A stretch of DNA of 40,995 bases, from positions 259,370 through 300,364 of the forward strand of contig JAIOOW010000003.1 of NCBI GenBank assembly GCA_021414205.1. Reading direction: 5' to 3'. The DNA comes from Candidatus Anderseniibacteriota bacterium. Its GTDB lineage: Bacteria > Patescibacteriota > Andersenbacteria > UBA10190. Shown here piece by piece: positions 16,153 through 22,867 of the stretch. Every line of letters begins with the position of its first letter. The first letter of the stretch is position 1. Below the pieces are notes generated by a model that saw only the letters and a program-made list of their open reading frames with translations, had not been told where the DNA came from and made no database searches. The position numbers were made by a program, and so were the translations under genes.

Positions 16153-16605
16153 ATGTCTAAGCAATCGGAATGCGAAGTTCGCGAACTGCGCCTAGGGGAC
16201 TTGGTGCCGGGAAGTGGTTTTTTCGAAACTCTTACTCATCTGCGCAAGGATCCTAAGATTGATTACGATCGGATGATTGAAATCTTTCAAAAGCGGGCTG
16301 AGCACGGAGTCGTTACCTACGTCATCGTGGTTAACGAGAGGATTGTTTCAACTACTTCAATTGTGTTTGAGTATAAGTTCATCCACAATGGCGGGCTCAT
16401 TGCTCACGTGGAGGATGTAGCTACGCGAGAAGGGGCCGAGTACGAAAAGCATGGCTATGCAAGCATGCTGCTCCAAAAAGCCATCGCTCTTGCGAAAGAG
16501 CGAGGAGCTTACAAGCTCATCCTTGATTGTAGCTGGACTAATGTGATCTTTTACGTCAAGCAAGGCTTACGGCCCATCGAAGTTTGTATGCGCATCGATC
16601 TCTGA
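16153..16605 (+). CDS. GNAT N-acetyltransferase, GNA1-like
   Basis: This 150-residue protein has the GNAT fold used for acetyl transfer from acetyl-CoA. The C-terminal half reads HVEDVATREG...YEKHGYASMLLQKAIALAKERGAYKLILDC, then NVIFYVKQGLR. This matches motif A (normally Q/RxxGxG/A, here EKHGYA) and closely resembles glucosamine-6-phosphate N-acetyltransferase, which has HVEDVVV and YKxILDC. The substrate is nevertheless unproven. GGAGA lies 7 nt before the ATG. The gene stands alone with its own promoter and terminator. Confidence 0.75.
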   Translation: MSKQSECEVRELRLGDLVPGSGFFETLTHLRKDPKIDYDRMIEIFQKRAEHGVVTYVIVVNERIVSTTSIVFEYKFIHNGGLIAHVEDVATREGAEYEKHGYASMLLQKAIALAKERGAYKLILDCSWTNVIFYVKQGLRPIEVCMRIDL

Positions 16606-16618
16606 GGATGCGACAAGC

Positions 16619-16655
16619 GCCCCCGCGCGTGAAAACATGCGGGGCTTTTTTATTT
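16619..16655 (+). terminator. Terminator of the GNAT gene
   Basis: CCCCGCGCGTG-aaaa-CATGCGGGG (one bulge) is followed by CTTTTTTATTTTT, 12 bases after the stop. Confidence 0.9.
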
Positions 16656-16718
16656 TTAAAATTTGTCAGATTTTATTTACACATAAAATTGAAAATACAT
16701 GAAGAAAATATGAAGTAG

Positions 16719-16727
16719 TGCTATTAT
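16719..16727 (+). promoter_or_regulatory. Extended -10 promoter of the DUF4383 gene
   Basis: TGcTATTAT is an extended -10 element, 51 nt before the ATG at 16779. No strong -35 is seen; TGAAGA lies 16 bases upstream. The flanking DNA is very AT-rich. Confidence 0.5.
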
Positions 16728-16778
16728 TATACAAACGCACTATATGCACACCGCGAATATCGAAGGAGGTGAGTGGAT

Positions 16779-17159
16779 ATGCTAAAGAAAATGGCTAACG
16801 TATTTGGCTGGGTACTCCTTACCATTGGAGTTTTGGGATTCGTTCCTGGAATTACAACTAACGGGCACTTACTGGGAATTTTCGATGTAAACACGCTACA
16901 TAATCTCGTCCATCTCATTTCTGGACTTGCAGCGCTTTACCTTGCAAGCAAGGGAGAGGCTCAAGCTCAGCTCTTCTTCAAAGTGTTTGGAGTTGTATAT
17001 GGATTAGTTGCGGTATTAGGGTTCTTCGGTGGCGACGCTCCGGTGCTTGGATTAATCTCCAACAACACTGCAGACACATGGCTTCATGTTGTCATCGCTG
17101 TTGTAGCGCTATGGCTTGGGTTCGGACCAAAGAAATCAGAATCAATGCAAGCTGCATAA
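16779..17159 (+). CDS. DUF4383-like four-helix membrane protein
   Basis: The protein has 126 residues from the ATG at 16779. The track's GTG at 16773 is too close to the Shine-Dalgarno sequence, AAGGAGGT at 16763-16770, which is a near-perfect anti-SD match. Four hydrophobic segments are visible: VFGWVLLTIGVLGFVPGI, LVHLISGLAALYLAS, FFKVFGVVYGLVAVLGFFG and WLHVVIAVVALWLGF. The pattern HNLVHLISGLAALY and DTWLHVVIAVVALWLGF fits the DUF4383 family of small membrane proteins, whose function is unknown. It is a single-gene unit between the GNAT gene and sodA. Confidence 0.75.
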   Translation: MLKKMANVFGWVLLTIGVLGFVPGITTNGHLLGIFDVNTLHNLVHLISGLAALYLASKGEAQAQLFFKVFGVVYGLVAVLGFFGGDAPVLGLISNNTADTWLHVVIAVVALWLGFGPKKSESMQAA

Positions 17160-17175
17160 TAGAGCTTGGATACAA

Positions 17176-17212
17176 AACAGTCTCGCACCTCTCTGCGAGG
17201 CTGTTTTATTTC
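17176..17212 (+). terminator. Terminator of the DUF4383 gene
   Basis: AACAGTCTCGCA-cctctc-TGCGAGGCTGTT (one G-T pair) is followed by TTATTTC. Confidence 0.9.
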
Positions 17213-17260
17213 ACTTGTGAGTGATGCATACAAAACGTACACTAGAAGAAACTAATCTTT

Positions 17261-17266
17261 TATATA
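17261..17266 (+). promoter_or_regulatory. Possible -10 of sodA, leaderless
   Basis: TATATA lies 7 nt before the ATG at 17274, in the same geometry as the other leaderless starts. The sequence is simply AT-rich, so this is less certain. Confidence 0.4.
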
Positions 17267-17273
17267 TCTACCT

Positions 17274-17876
17274 ATGCCATTTACTCTTCCAAAACTTCCA
17301 TACGAATTTAATGCGCTTGAGCCGCACATCGATGCAAAAACGATGGAGATCCATTACACGAAGCATCACCGGGCGTATACGGATAAATTAAATGCTGCTA
17401 TAGAGTCGCACCCGGAATTAGCAGAAAAAAGTATAGAAGAATTATTGCAGAATCTTGATGCCGTTCCCGAAGATATTCGAAAGGCTGTACAAAATAACGG
17501 AGGAGGATTTTACAATCACGGATTATTTTGGGAGATGATGACTCCTGAGTATAAAGAACCAAGCGCAGAGTTTTCTGAAATAATGAACAATGCGTTCGGA
17601 TCGCTAGAAGATTTTAAAACAAAATTTACCGAAGCTGCAACAACCCGATTTGGAAGCGGATGGGCGTGGTTAGTAAAAAACGCAGATGGGCAATTGGAAA
17701 TTATGTCGACTGCTAATCAGGACTCGCCGATTTCAGAAGGGAAAAAAGTGCTATTAGGGTTGGATGTTTGGGAGCATGCGTATTATTTGAACTACCAAAA
17801 CCGCAGACCGGATTATATTACTGCGTGGTGGAATGTTGTTAATTGGTCAGAAGTAGAAAAAAGATACAACGCTTAA
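17274..17876 (+). CDS. sodA: Superoxide dismutase, Mn-type by motif
   Basis: This 200-residue Fe/Mn-family enzyme converts superoxide to oxygen and hydrogen peroxide. All four metal ligands are visible: H27 (MEIHYTKHH), H82 (FYNHGLFW), D164 and H168 ([19 protein letters not shown]). The second-sphere pattern is Mn-like: Gly four residues before H82, where Fe enzymes carry Gln, and Gln149 in STANQDSP. Metal use cannot be proved from sequence. There is no signal peptide, so it is cytoplasmic. There is no Shine-Dalgarno sequence. It overlaps the convergent riboflavin kinase gene by 3 bases. It suggests exposure to oxygen. Confidence 0.95.
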   Translation: MPFTLPKLPYEFNALEPHIDAKTMEIHYTKHHRAYTDKLNAAIESHPELAEKSIEELLQNLDAVPEDIRKAVQNNGGGFYNHGLFWEMMTPEYKEPSAEFSEIMNNAFGSLEDFKTKFTEAATTRFGSGWAWLVKNADGQLEIMSTANQDSPISEGKKVLLGLDVWEHAYYLNYQNRRPDYITAWWNVVNWSEVEKRYNA

Positions 17877-18265
17877 TTTAGTGTCGACAATATTTTCGTT
17901 GCCTTGGTAACGTCGTTTTGAATTGCGGAAATTAATTCTTCGCTTGATGCAAATTTTTGCACATCTCGAACCTTCTCTATAACAGTAAACGAGATTTTTT
18001 CACCGTATAAATTTCGCGGTTGAAAATGTATAATATGCAGTTCTACTGACGAAGATGCGCCTGGGAATGTTGGGCGCGGGCCTACGTGAAGTGCTCCCGC
18101 ATAGAGGGTCGGGTCGCCTGCGATCATTGCCCGAGTCGCAAATACGCCTTCTTCTAACTCTACCGAACTATCATCGAGCGTAATATTCGCAGTAGGAAAG
18201 CCGAGGCCTGTTCCGCGCTGATCGCCCTTTTCAACAACTCCAGAATGCCATGTTCCAGTAAACAT
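17873..18265 (-). CDS. Stand-alone riboflavin kinase domain
   Basis: The protein has 130 residues from the ATG at 18265; the track's start at 18301 would include the divergent promoter. Riboflavin kinase (EC 2.7.1.26) makes FMN from riboflavin and ATP. Family features: a strand with [20 protein letters not shown] (seen as [15 protein letters not shown]), [21 protein letters not shown] and [24 protein letters not shown]. In most bacteria this domain is the C-terminal half of bifunctional RibF; here the N-terminal FAD synthetase domain is absent. No FMN riboswitch is visible upstream. It diverges from rmuC with its promoter in the same ~25 bases. Confidence 0.88.
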   Translation of the reverse strand: MFTGTWHSGVVEKGDQRGTGLGFPTANITLDDSSVELEEGVFATRAMIAGDPTLYAGALHVGPRPTFPGASSSVELHIIHFQPRNLYGEKISFTVIEKVRDVQKFASSEELISAIQNDVTKATKILSTLN

Positions 18266-18276
18266 ACAACATACGG

Positions 18277-18282
18277 TATAGT
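18277..18282 (+). promoter_or_regulatory. -10 box of rmuC, leaderless, in a divergent promoter region
   Basis: TATAGT lies 7 nt before the ATG at 18290. Only 24 bases separate the rmuC and riboflavin kinase start codons, so the two promoters must overlap. A minus-strand -10 candidate is TATACC. Confidence 0.55.
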
Positions 18283-18289
18283 TATTCGT

Positions 18290-19306
18290 ATGGATATACA
18301 AACATTACTAGCTGTTATTATTGCGCTTGGGGTCGGCGTGGCAATTATGTGGTTTATGAATAAGAAAAAAGAAGGTATTGACCCAATGCAGGTACAAATG
18401 CTGGAGCAGATGAATAGAATGCAGGAGCAGATTGACCGGCGCCTTGTGGAGCAAGTGCGAGCTACGAATGAAAGCAAAGACTTTATGGTAAGCAGATTAA
18501 GTTCTGCTGAGCGAACGGTTGCATCAGTAAGTGCAGGATTAGGGAAGTTGGAGCAGGCAACAGCAACTTTGCAAAAAACGAGCAATGAAATTGTGTCGTT
18601 TCAACATTTATTAAAAGCGCCCAAGATTCGCGGAAGTTTCGGAGAAGTATTATTAGGAAATTTATTAGCAGATGTATTGCCGGCTGATCGATATGAATTG
18701 CAGTATACGTATGCGGATAGCAGGGAAATTGCTGATGCTATTATCCGCTTGCAAGATGGATACATAGTGGCAGTGGATGCGAAATTTCCGTTTGCAAACT
18801 ACGAAGCATTTATGAAGGAGCAGGATAAAGATTCGCGAGCGAGCCTGAGAAAAACATTTATTCGCGATGTGAAAAAGCATATTTCAGATATTTCTCAGAA
18901 ATATATTTCTTCTCACGAAAAAACGCTTGATTATGCATTTATGTACATTCCAATAGAAGGTGTGTACTACGAAACAATGGTGCACGATGAAGACGGTGCG
19001 TCATTATGGGAATTCTGTTTAGCAAACAAAGTTGTTCCGGTATCACCCAATAGTTTCTTGGCATATTTGCAGACGGTGCTCGTTGGTCTTCGAGGCATGA
19101 AAATAGAGCAAAAGACGCAAGAAATTCTCCAGTACATCGGAACGCTTCGTCAGGATTTCGGCAAATTCTCAGAAGATTTTGTTACAGTAGGTAAGCACTT
19201 AAGCAATGCAAAGACCAAATATGACGATTCAAATAGGCGATTAGACAAGCTTTCGAATAGGTTTGAACAGATTGACGGCGGAGACGACGTGGTGAAGTTG
19301 AATTAG
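18290..19306 (+). CDS. rmuC: RmuC-family DNA recombination protein
   Basis: The protein has 338 residues from the ATG at 18290; the track's 18245 start overlaps the divergent gene. RmuC proteins limit recombination at inverted repeats and have a PD-(D/E)xK nuclease-like core. There is an N-terminal membrane helix (LLAVIIALGVGVAIMWF), a coiled coil (~residues 30-110), then the RmuC domain: KAPKIRGSFGEVLLGNLLAD, YELQYTY, DAIIRLQDGYIVAVDAKFPF with the D..VDAKF core, YAFMYIPIEGVYYE and PNSFLAYLQTVLVGLRG. There is no Shine-Dalgarno sequence. The next gene is a separate unit. Confidence 0.93.
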   Translation: MDIQTLLAVIIALGVGVAIMWFMNKKKEGIDPMQVQMLEQMNRMQEQIDRRLVEQVRATNESKDFMVSRLSSAERTVASVSAGLGKLEQATATLQKTSNEIVSFQHLLKAPKIRGSFGEVLLGNLLADVLPADRYELQYTYADSREIADAIIRLQDGYIVAVDAKFPFANYEAFMKEQDKDSRASLRKTFIRDVKKHISDISQKYISSHEKTLDYAFMYIPIEGVYYETMVHDEDGASLWEFCLANKVVPVSPNSFLAYLQTVLVGLRGMKIEQKTQEILQYIGTLRQDFGKFSEDFVTVGKHLSNAKTKYDDSNRRLDKLSNRFEQIDGGDDVVKLN

Positions 19307-19346
19307 TGTATATTGGCTTAATAAAGAGTAATATAATCTATTTATA

Positions 19347-19375
19347 TTGACAAAATTATAAAATAGGAGTATATT
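19347..19375 (+). promoter_or_regulatory. Cassette promoter, shared type, copy 2
   Basis: TTGACA, 17 bases, then TATATT. The spacer carries TATAAAATAGGAG, nearly identical to copy 1 at 6740. The start codon is 78 bases after the -35, against 80 in copy 1. Confidence 0.65.
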
Positions 19376-19424
19376 AATTGAGCACGGTAACTCCAGCTCA
19401 TTTGAACACAAGGAAAGATTGGTT

Positions 19425-19670
19425 ATGGCTACTGCAGTAATGACTCTTTGGGAAACGGCCCCAGTTGCTGAATTGAAAAGAAGAATTCGGGAGCTCATGG
19501 ATGAAACGAAATCAGATGACGCGTTCCGAGACGCAATTATTCAGGAGTTTGGATACTCTGGAAAAAGATCGACTATCTTGATCGATGGAGAACGCTCGTC
19601 GAATGGATTCCCAACGACAATGAGCGTGATTTTGAGTCATGAACCTGAGCCAATCATTGTCAGCAAGTAA
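19425..19670 (+). CDS. Hypothetical small protein in a single-gene unit
   Basis: The protein has 81 residues from the ATG at 19425, with AAGGAAAG ending 7 nt upstream; the track's TTG at 19419 is too close to it. I do not recognise the family. The first half is helical and charged (VAELKRRIRELMDETKSDDA); the second half is short strands (STILIDGERSSNG, TMSVILSH). There is no signal peptide or membrane segment. It is driven by the shared promoter type and followed by a nested hairpin and a terminator. Confidence 0.6.
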   Translation: MATAVMTLWETAPVAELKRRIRELMDETKSDDAFRDAIIQEFGYSGKRSTILIDGERSSNGFPTTMSVILSHEPEPIIVSK

Positions 19671-19686
19671 GCGTTGTTCATTCAAC

Positions 19687-19740
19687 CCGCTAAGGCGTCG
19701 GCATAAAGGAATTCGCCGATTGCAATACATCACTTAGCGG
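19687..19740 (+). other. Nested RNA hairpin of unknown role
   Basis: CCGCTAAG (19687) pairs perfectly with CTTAGCGG (19733). Inside it, GTCGGC pairs with GCCGAT around a loop that contains AAAGGA. There is no T run after it, so it is not itself a terminator; a real one follows at 19751. It could be a stabilising 3' structure or a small RNA. Confidence 0.4.
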
Positions 19741-19750
19741 CAAGCCAATC

Positions 19751-19785
19751 AGCCCACGTGGATTTTCACGGGGCTGTTTTTATTT
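19751..19785 (+). terminator. Terminator of the 19425 gene unit
   Basis: AGCCCaCGTG-gatttt-CACGGGGCT (one bulge) is followed by GTTTTTATTT. Confidence 0.85.
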
Positions 19786-19852
19786 ACCAAATTGTTTCAT
19801 ACTAAAGGTAGTTTCAGGTTTCGAGGTTCTTTTTTTAGAACGGGAGGATGCC

Positions 19853-20032
19853 GTGTGGAAACTGATCACGTCTGTTGTCTCGCTTGTATCAATTGGAACG
19901 GGTGCGTCCGCGCTTATTGATGGCGCTTCCGTGCCGATGACGCACTTGGCATTGATGTTCGTGGAAGTGGTGATATTCGTTATGGGGGTATTCATTCACT
20001 TCTGCATGCCGCCGTCCAACCAAGTAGCGTGA
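19853..20032 (+). CDS. Small membrane protein, 59 residues, not in the ORF track
   Basis: A GTG start at 19853 follows GGGAGGA at 19842-19848, and the frame stays open for 59 residues to a TGA. The product begins MWKLITSVVSLVSIGTG and contains two hydrophobic stretches (LITSVVSLVSIGTGASALI and HLALMFVEVVIFVMGVFIHF), so it is probably a two-helix inner-membrane protein. No family is recognised. Support for it being real: strong Shine-Dalgarno sequence, a full-length open frame filling the gap, and a strong terminator 28 bases after the stop. A small GTTCT-T7-AGAAC hairpin sits just before the Shine-Dalgarno sequence. Confidence 0.65.
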   Translation: MWKLITSVVSLVSIGTGASALIDGASVPMTHLALMFVEVVIFVMGVFIHFCMPPSNQVA

Positions 20033-20060
20033 AGCATGCGCGTTGCGCCGTACTACAACA

Positions 20061-20097
20061 AAAGCCGCTGAGGGTTTCCTCAACGGCTTTATTTTTA
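20061..20097. terminator. Terminator between the small membrane gene and lexA
   Basis: AAAGCCGcTGAGG-gttt-CCTCAaCGGCTTT is followed by ATTTTTAT. It can serve both the plus-strand small gene and convergent lexA, which ends at 20100. Confidence 0.9.
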
Positions 20098-20099
20098 TA

Positions 20100-20720
20100 T
20101 TACGCCTTCTCTTCGTATCTCCTGATGACTCCTCGTACGATTCCTTGGATAGTCGGATTTTTTACGTAAATCGGTTTCATCTTTTTATTTGCAGGTTGCA
20201 GGCGGATTCTCGTCTTTTCTCGGTAGTATCGTTTTAATGTTGCGTTTTCATTATCAACAAGCGCCACAACAACGTCACCGTTCTTCGGATAAAAGTTTCG
20301 TTCGATTATAACGAAGTCGCCATTTAAAATACCGTCATCGATCATGGATTCGCCCTTCACGCGTAGCGCGTAGCAGTTTAAATTAGGAAGCAGTTCGAGC
20401 GGTACGGTAATAGATTCTCGCTCTTCGATTGCTTCAATTGGCGAGCCCGCTGCAATCATTCCAACTAACGGAATTTCAATGCCTTTTGTAAAAATATTGG
20501 ACTTGTTTGTAAGTTCTACGGATCGCATTTCTCCGTTGCGGATCTTAAGGTATCCCTTATCTTTTAATTGCTGTACGTGTGCGTACGCAGTTGCGGGAGA
20601 TTTAATTCCCATTGCCTTCATGATGTCTCGGTAGCTGGGTGCGTAGTTATGTGTTCCTAAAAATGCTCGAATCGCATCGAGTGCTTCGCTTTGTTTTTTG
20701 CTGAGGTCTGAAAGTGCCAT
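20100..20720 (-). CDS. lexA: SOS repressor LexA
   Basis: The protein has 206 residues from the ATG at 20720; the track's 20753 start lies upstream of the -10 box. LexA represses DNA-damage genes and cleaves itself when RecA is activated. Residues 1-70 form the winged helix (SKKQSEALDAIRAFL, YAPSYRDIMKAMGI, TAYAHVQQLKDKGYL). The cleavage site is A91-G92 in VGMIAAGSPIEA. The catalytic pair is S125 (GESMIDDGI) and K163 (ATLKRYYRE). All are intact, so autocleavage should work. I found no convincing SOS box in its own promoter. Its mRNA is predicted to be leaderless. Confidence 0.96.
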   Translation of the reverse strand: MALSDLSKKQSEALDAIRAFLGTHNYAPSYRDIMKAMGIKSPATAYAHVQQLKDKGYLKIRNGEMRSVELTNKSNIFTKGIEIPLVGMIAAGSPIEAIEERESITVPLELLPNLNCYALRVKGESMIDDGILNGDFVIIERNFYPKNGDVVVALVDNENATLKRYYREKTRIRLQPANKKMKPIYVKNPTIQGIVRGVIRRYEEKA

Positions 20721-20726
20721 ACGAAC

Positions 20727-20735
20727 AGTATACCA
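20727..20735 (-). promoter_or_regulatory. Extended -10 promoter of lexA, leaderless
   Basis: On the minus strand, TGgTATACT is followed by exactly 6 nt and the ATG at 20720. It is one of the clearest cases of the leaderless geometry. Confidence 0.65.
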
Positions 20736-20799
20736 ACAAACAGAAAAAAGCATGCATCACCTTTTCCACATATGATCTTGGAATTTTTTGAAAAGCAGG

Positions 20800-20805
20800 T
20801 AGTAT
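20800..20805 (+). promoter_or_regulatory. Possible -10 box of the PIN gene operon
   Basis: TAGTAT lies 7 nt before the ATG at 20813. The -35 is unclear (TTGGAA only 15 bases upstream). Confidence 0.4.
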
Positions 20806-20812
20806 TGTGCGT

Positions 20813-21280
20813 ATGCGAGTGGTTCTAGATACCAATGTTCTTATCGACGGCTTTAATGACGATTTTTGCTCTGAGGCAAAGCTTATTGATGCTGTCACGG
20901 CAGGGGACCTCACGGCCATTGCTTCATCTAAAATGGTGAATGAATACCGCCTTATTTTGCGAAGGCTTATAGACGATCGGGAGTATCGGACAAAGCTGGA
21001 GAACTTTTTTGCGATGCTAGAAGATGTAGATCCGGAATACGTTGATGCCGTTATAGATGACGAAGAGGACTTAAAATTCCTGGAAGCGGCAATCGGCGGA
21101 GAGGCGGATGCAGTAGTGACATCTGACAAACATTTGCTCGATGTGGGGGAAGTTGATGGTGTTCGTGTTATTACGCCGGATGAGGCATGGAGGCGTGCGG
21201 AAGATGAAGCAGGCGGCGCGCAGGAATGGAACAGTCTTGTGCAAGGGTGGGGAATTAATTCTCACGATAAAGAGGCCTAG
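20813..21280 (+). CDS. PIN-domain protein (putative ribonuclease)
   Basis: The protein has 155 residues from the ATG at 20813. PIN domains are Mg-dependent RNases, often the toxin of toxin-antitoxin pairs. Visible signature: VVLDTNVLIDGF at the N-terminus (first Asp, D6), SSKMVNEYRLIL with the conserved Glu, and LEAAIGGEADAVVTSDKHLL, which carries the later acidic residues (ADAVVTSDKHLL). It resembles the PIN subfamily annotated as putative toxin components. No antitoxin gene is adjacent: lexA lies upstream on the other strand and the transglycosylase gene starts 1 nt after its stop. A role as a housekeeping nuclease is equally possible. Confidence 0.8.
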   Translation: MRVVLDTNVLIDGFNDDFCSEAKLIDAVTAGDLTAIASSKMVNEYRLILRRLIDDREYRTKLENFFAMLEDVDPEYVDAVIDDEEDLKFLEAAIGGEADAVVTSDKHLLDVGEVDGVRVITPDEAWRRAEDEAGGAQEWNSLVQGWGINSHDKEA

Positions 21281-21281
21281 T

Positions 21282-22538
21282 GTGAACACTGCCACTATTT
21301 GGAAGGGGATTATTATGCTGGGGGCGCTTAGTCTTGTTCCGTGCTCTTCTTTTGCTGCACCGGCAACAGTGGATTATTCAAGTCAGATAGAAGAGAAGCA
21401 GCAGGAGATTGATGCGCTAAATAAGAAGATAGCGGACTTATCGAGTAAGCGTTCGCAAACTGCAAGCGAGGCAGATAAAATTGCGGTAACGCTTGAGCAA
21501 TTAAAAGCTGACCTGCAGCGCGCCAATGCGCAGTTAGCAAAAACGCAAGTCACTATATCGAATGTAAAATCGCAAAGCTCTGATACGAGTGCAAAGGTGA
21601 GCGATTTAGAAAAACAGATCAATGCAAAAAAGGAAGAATTAGATGCATTAGTGCGTCAGCTCTATGAATTTGAACAAGTTCCGCTCGTTCAAGTATTTTT
21701 CGATTCGCAAAGCTTAAGCGACGTGTTAAGTCAGCGCGATGCGTATGCCTTGCTGCAGCAGCGTGCCGTTGGCTTGCTTGCCGACATGCATAGTAAGCAA
21801 GACGATCTGCAGCAGCAAAAAAGCGAGCTTGATAAGCAGGCGGATGATTTGACGCAACTCCAGCAGCTGCAAGATGCTCAGGCGCAAGATTTGGCAGACA
21901 AGAAGAGTGCGCAGAAGCAATTTTTGCAGCAAAAACAACAGCAGCAGGCGCAATACGAAAGCTTGCTCGCTGACGCGCAAGCTGCTCGGGATGAAATTAA
22001 GAGGCAGGTGTTTACTCTGCAGAACGGGAGTATAAAAATTTCATTAAATACGGCAAATGACATGGCAAAATTTGCAGGCAAGGTTACGGGGGTTCGGCCC
22101 GCACTTATTATTGCAGTATTGAAAGTGGAGTCTGGTGTTGGTTCGAATTTGGGTTCAGGATCATTCCCTACTAACATGCCGCTTATAAGGAATCAAGAAG
22201 CATTTTTACGCATTACGAAAAAGCTTGGAATTGATCCGTATAAAGCACCGCTATCTCGAGCGGGCGCTATGGGGCCTGCGCAGATTATGCCGACCACATG
22301 GGAGGGTATGGAGCCTCGAATCGAGCAGCTGATGAATAAGCAGCCGGTGAACCCATACGAGCTCGCTGATGCATTCGTTGCAACAGGAATCTTTCTAGCG
22401 GATCGGGGTGCTGCCGACCCGGCACAAGAAGCAGAAGCGTTGCAGAAATATGTGGGCGGAATCTACTGGCAAGGGCAATCGTGGTATAGTGACAAGGTCT
22501 TAGCGGTTGCACGTGAATATGAAAATCAAGGGTTATAA
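21282..22538 (+). CDS. Secreted coiled-coil lytic transglycosylase (PcsB-like N-terminus, MltB/SLT-like C-terminus)
   Basis: The protein has 418 residues from GTG at 21282, chosen because a signal peptide follows directly (IWKGIIMLGALSLVPCSSFA, cut before APA); the track's 21141 start runs through the PIN gene. Residues ~30-260 are a long Gln/Lys/Asp-rich coiled coil like those of PcsB/EnvC-type peptidoglycan hydrolase regulators, with the hallmark LYEFEQVPLVQVFFDSQSLS. The C-terminus is a lytic transglycosylase domain: catalytic Glu in VLKVESGVGSNLG and GAMGPAQIMPTTWEGM. It probably trims peptidoglycan outside the membrane, with activity set by the coiled coil. It is the second gene of the six-gene operon. 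Confidence 0.8.
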   Translation: MNTATIWKGIIMLGALSLVPCSSFAAPATVDYSSQIEEKQQEIDALNKKIADLSSKRSQTASEADKIAVTLEQLKADLQRANAQLAKTQVTISNVKSQSSDTSAKVSDLEKQINAKKEELDALVRQLYEFEQVPLVQVFFDSQSLSDVLSQRDAYALLQQRAVGLLADMHSKQDDLQQQKSELDKQADDLTQLQQLQDAQAQDLADKKSAQKQFLQQKQQQQAQYESLLADAQAARDEIKRQVFTLQNGSIKISLNTANDMAKFAGKVTGVRPALIIAVLKVESGVGSNLGSGSFPTNMPLIRNQEAFLRITKKLGIDPYKAPLSRAGAMGPAQIMPTTWEGMEPRIEQLMNKQPVNPYELADAFVATGIFLADRGAADPAQEAEALQKYVGGIYWQGQSWYSDKVLAVAREYENQGL

Positions 22539-22863
22539 CCTGAAAGGCGTATCAGTCGTATTGGCCAGCAGCATCCTACTGAATCTTGTTCTTTGGATTC
22601 TCGTGTTAACGACGTTCCCTAAAGGCGACCCATCCGCAATTTTGCATTACACCGCCGGGGTGGGGATTGATTTTGTCGGAAGTCCATGGCAAATTTTCGT
22701 ATTGCCAAGCATCGGGCTTGCAATGCTTATTATTAACGTACTTCTCGGGCTATTCGTTCGGGCAGTAAGCGAAGTGGCGTTTTGGATATTTTGGACAAGT
22801 ATGCCTATCCTTGAGGCTATGTTAATCGGGACGTATATCATATTACTTCGGTTTAATTCGTAA
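22519..22863 (+). CDS. Small multi-pass membrane protein
   Basis: The protein has 114 residues from the ATG at 22519, which overlaps the preceding gene by 20 bases; the overlap implies coupling. It has three hydrophobic segments: VVLASSILLNLVLWILVL, IFVLPSIGLAMLIINVLLGL and FWTSMPILEAMLIGTYIILL. Between the first two is LHYTAGVGIDFVGSPWQ, a pattern (LHYnxxxGIDxxG) that I associate with small membrane proteins of this kind in uncultured bacteria. The function is unknown. Its position between a transglycosylase and a glycosyltransferase suggests an envelope role. Confidence 0.65.
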   Translation: MKIKGYNLKGVSVVLASSILLNLVLWILVLTTFPKGDPSAILHYTAGVGIDFVGSPWQIFVLPSIGLAMLIINVLLGLFVRAVSEVAFWIFWTSMPILEAMLIGTYIILLRFNS

Positions 22864-22867
22864 CAAT

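Noticed and set aside
18266-18289. FMN riboswitch before the riboflavin kinase gene
   Set aside because: Only 24 bases separate the divergent start codons, far too short for a riboswitch.
20721-20753. SOS box in the lexA promoter
   Set aside because: Neither CTGT-N8-ACAG nor GAAC-N4-GTTC fits around the -10; the GTATAC symmetry is just the -10 box.
20813-21280. Complete VapBC toxin-antitoxin pair
   Set aside because: No small antitoxin gene lies next to the PIN gene on either side.
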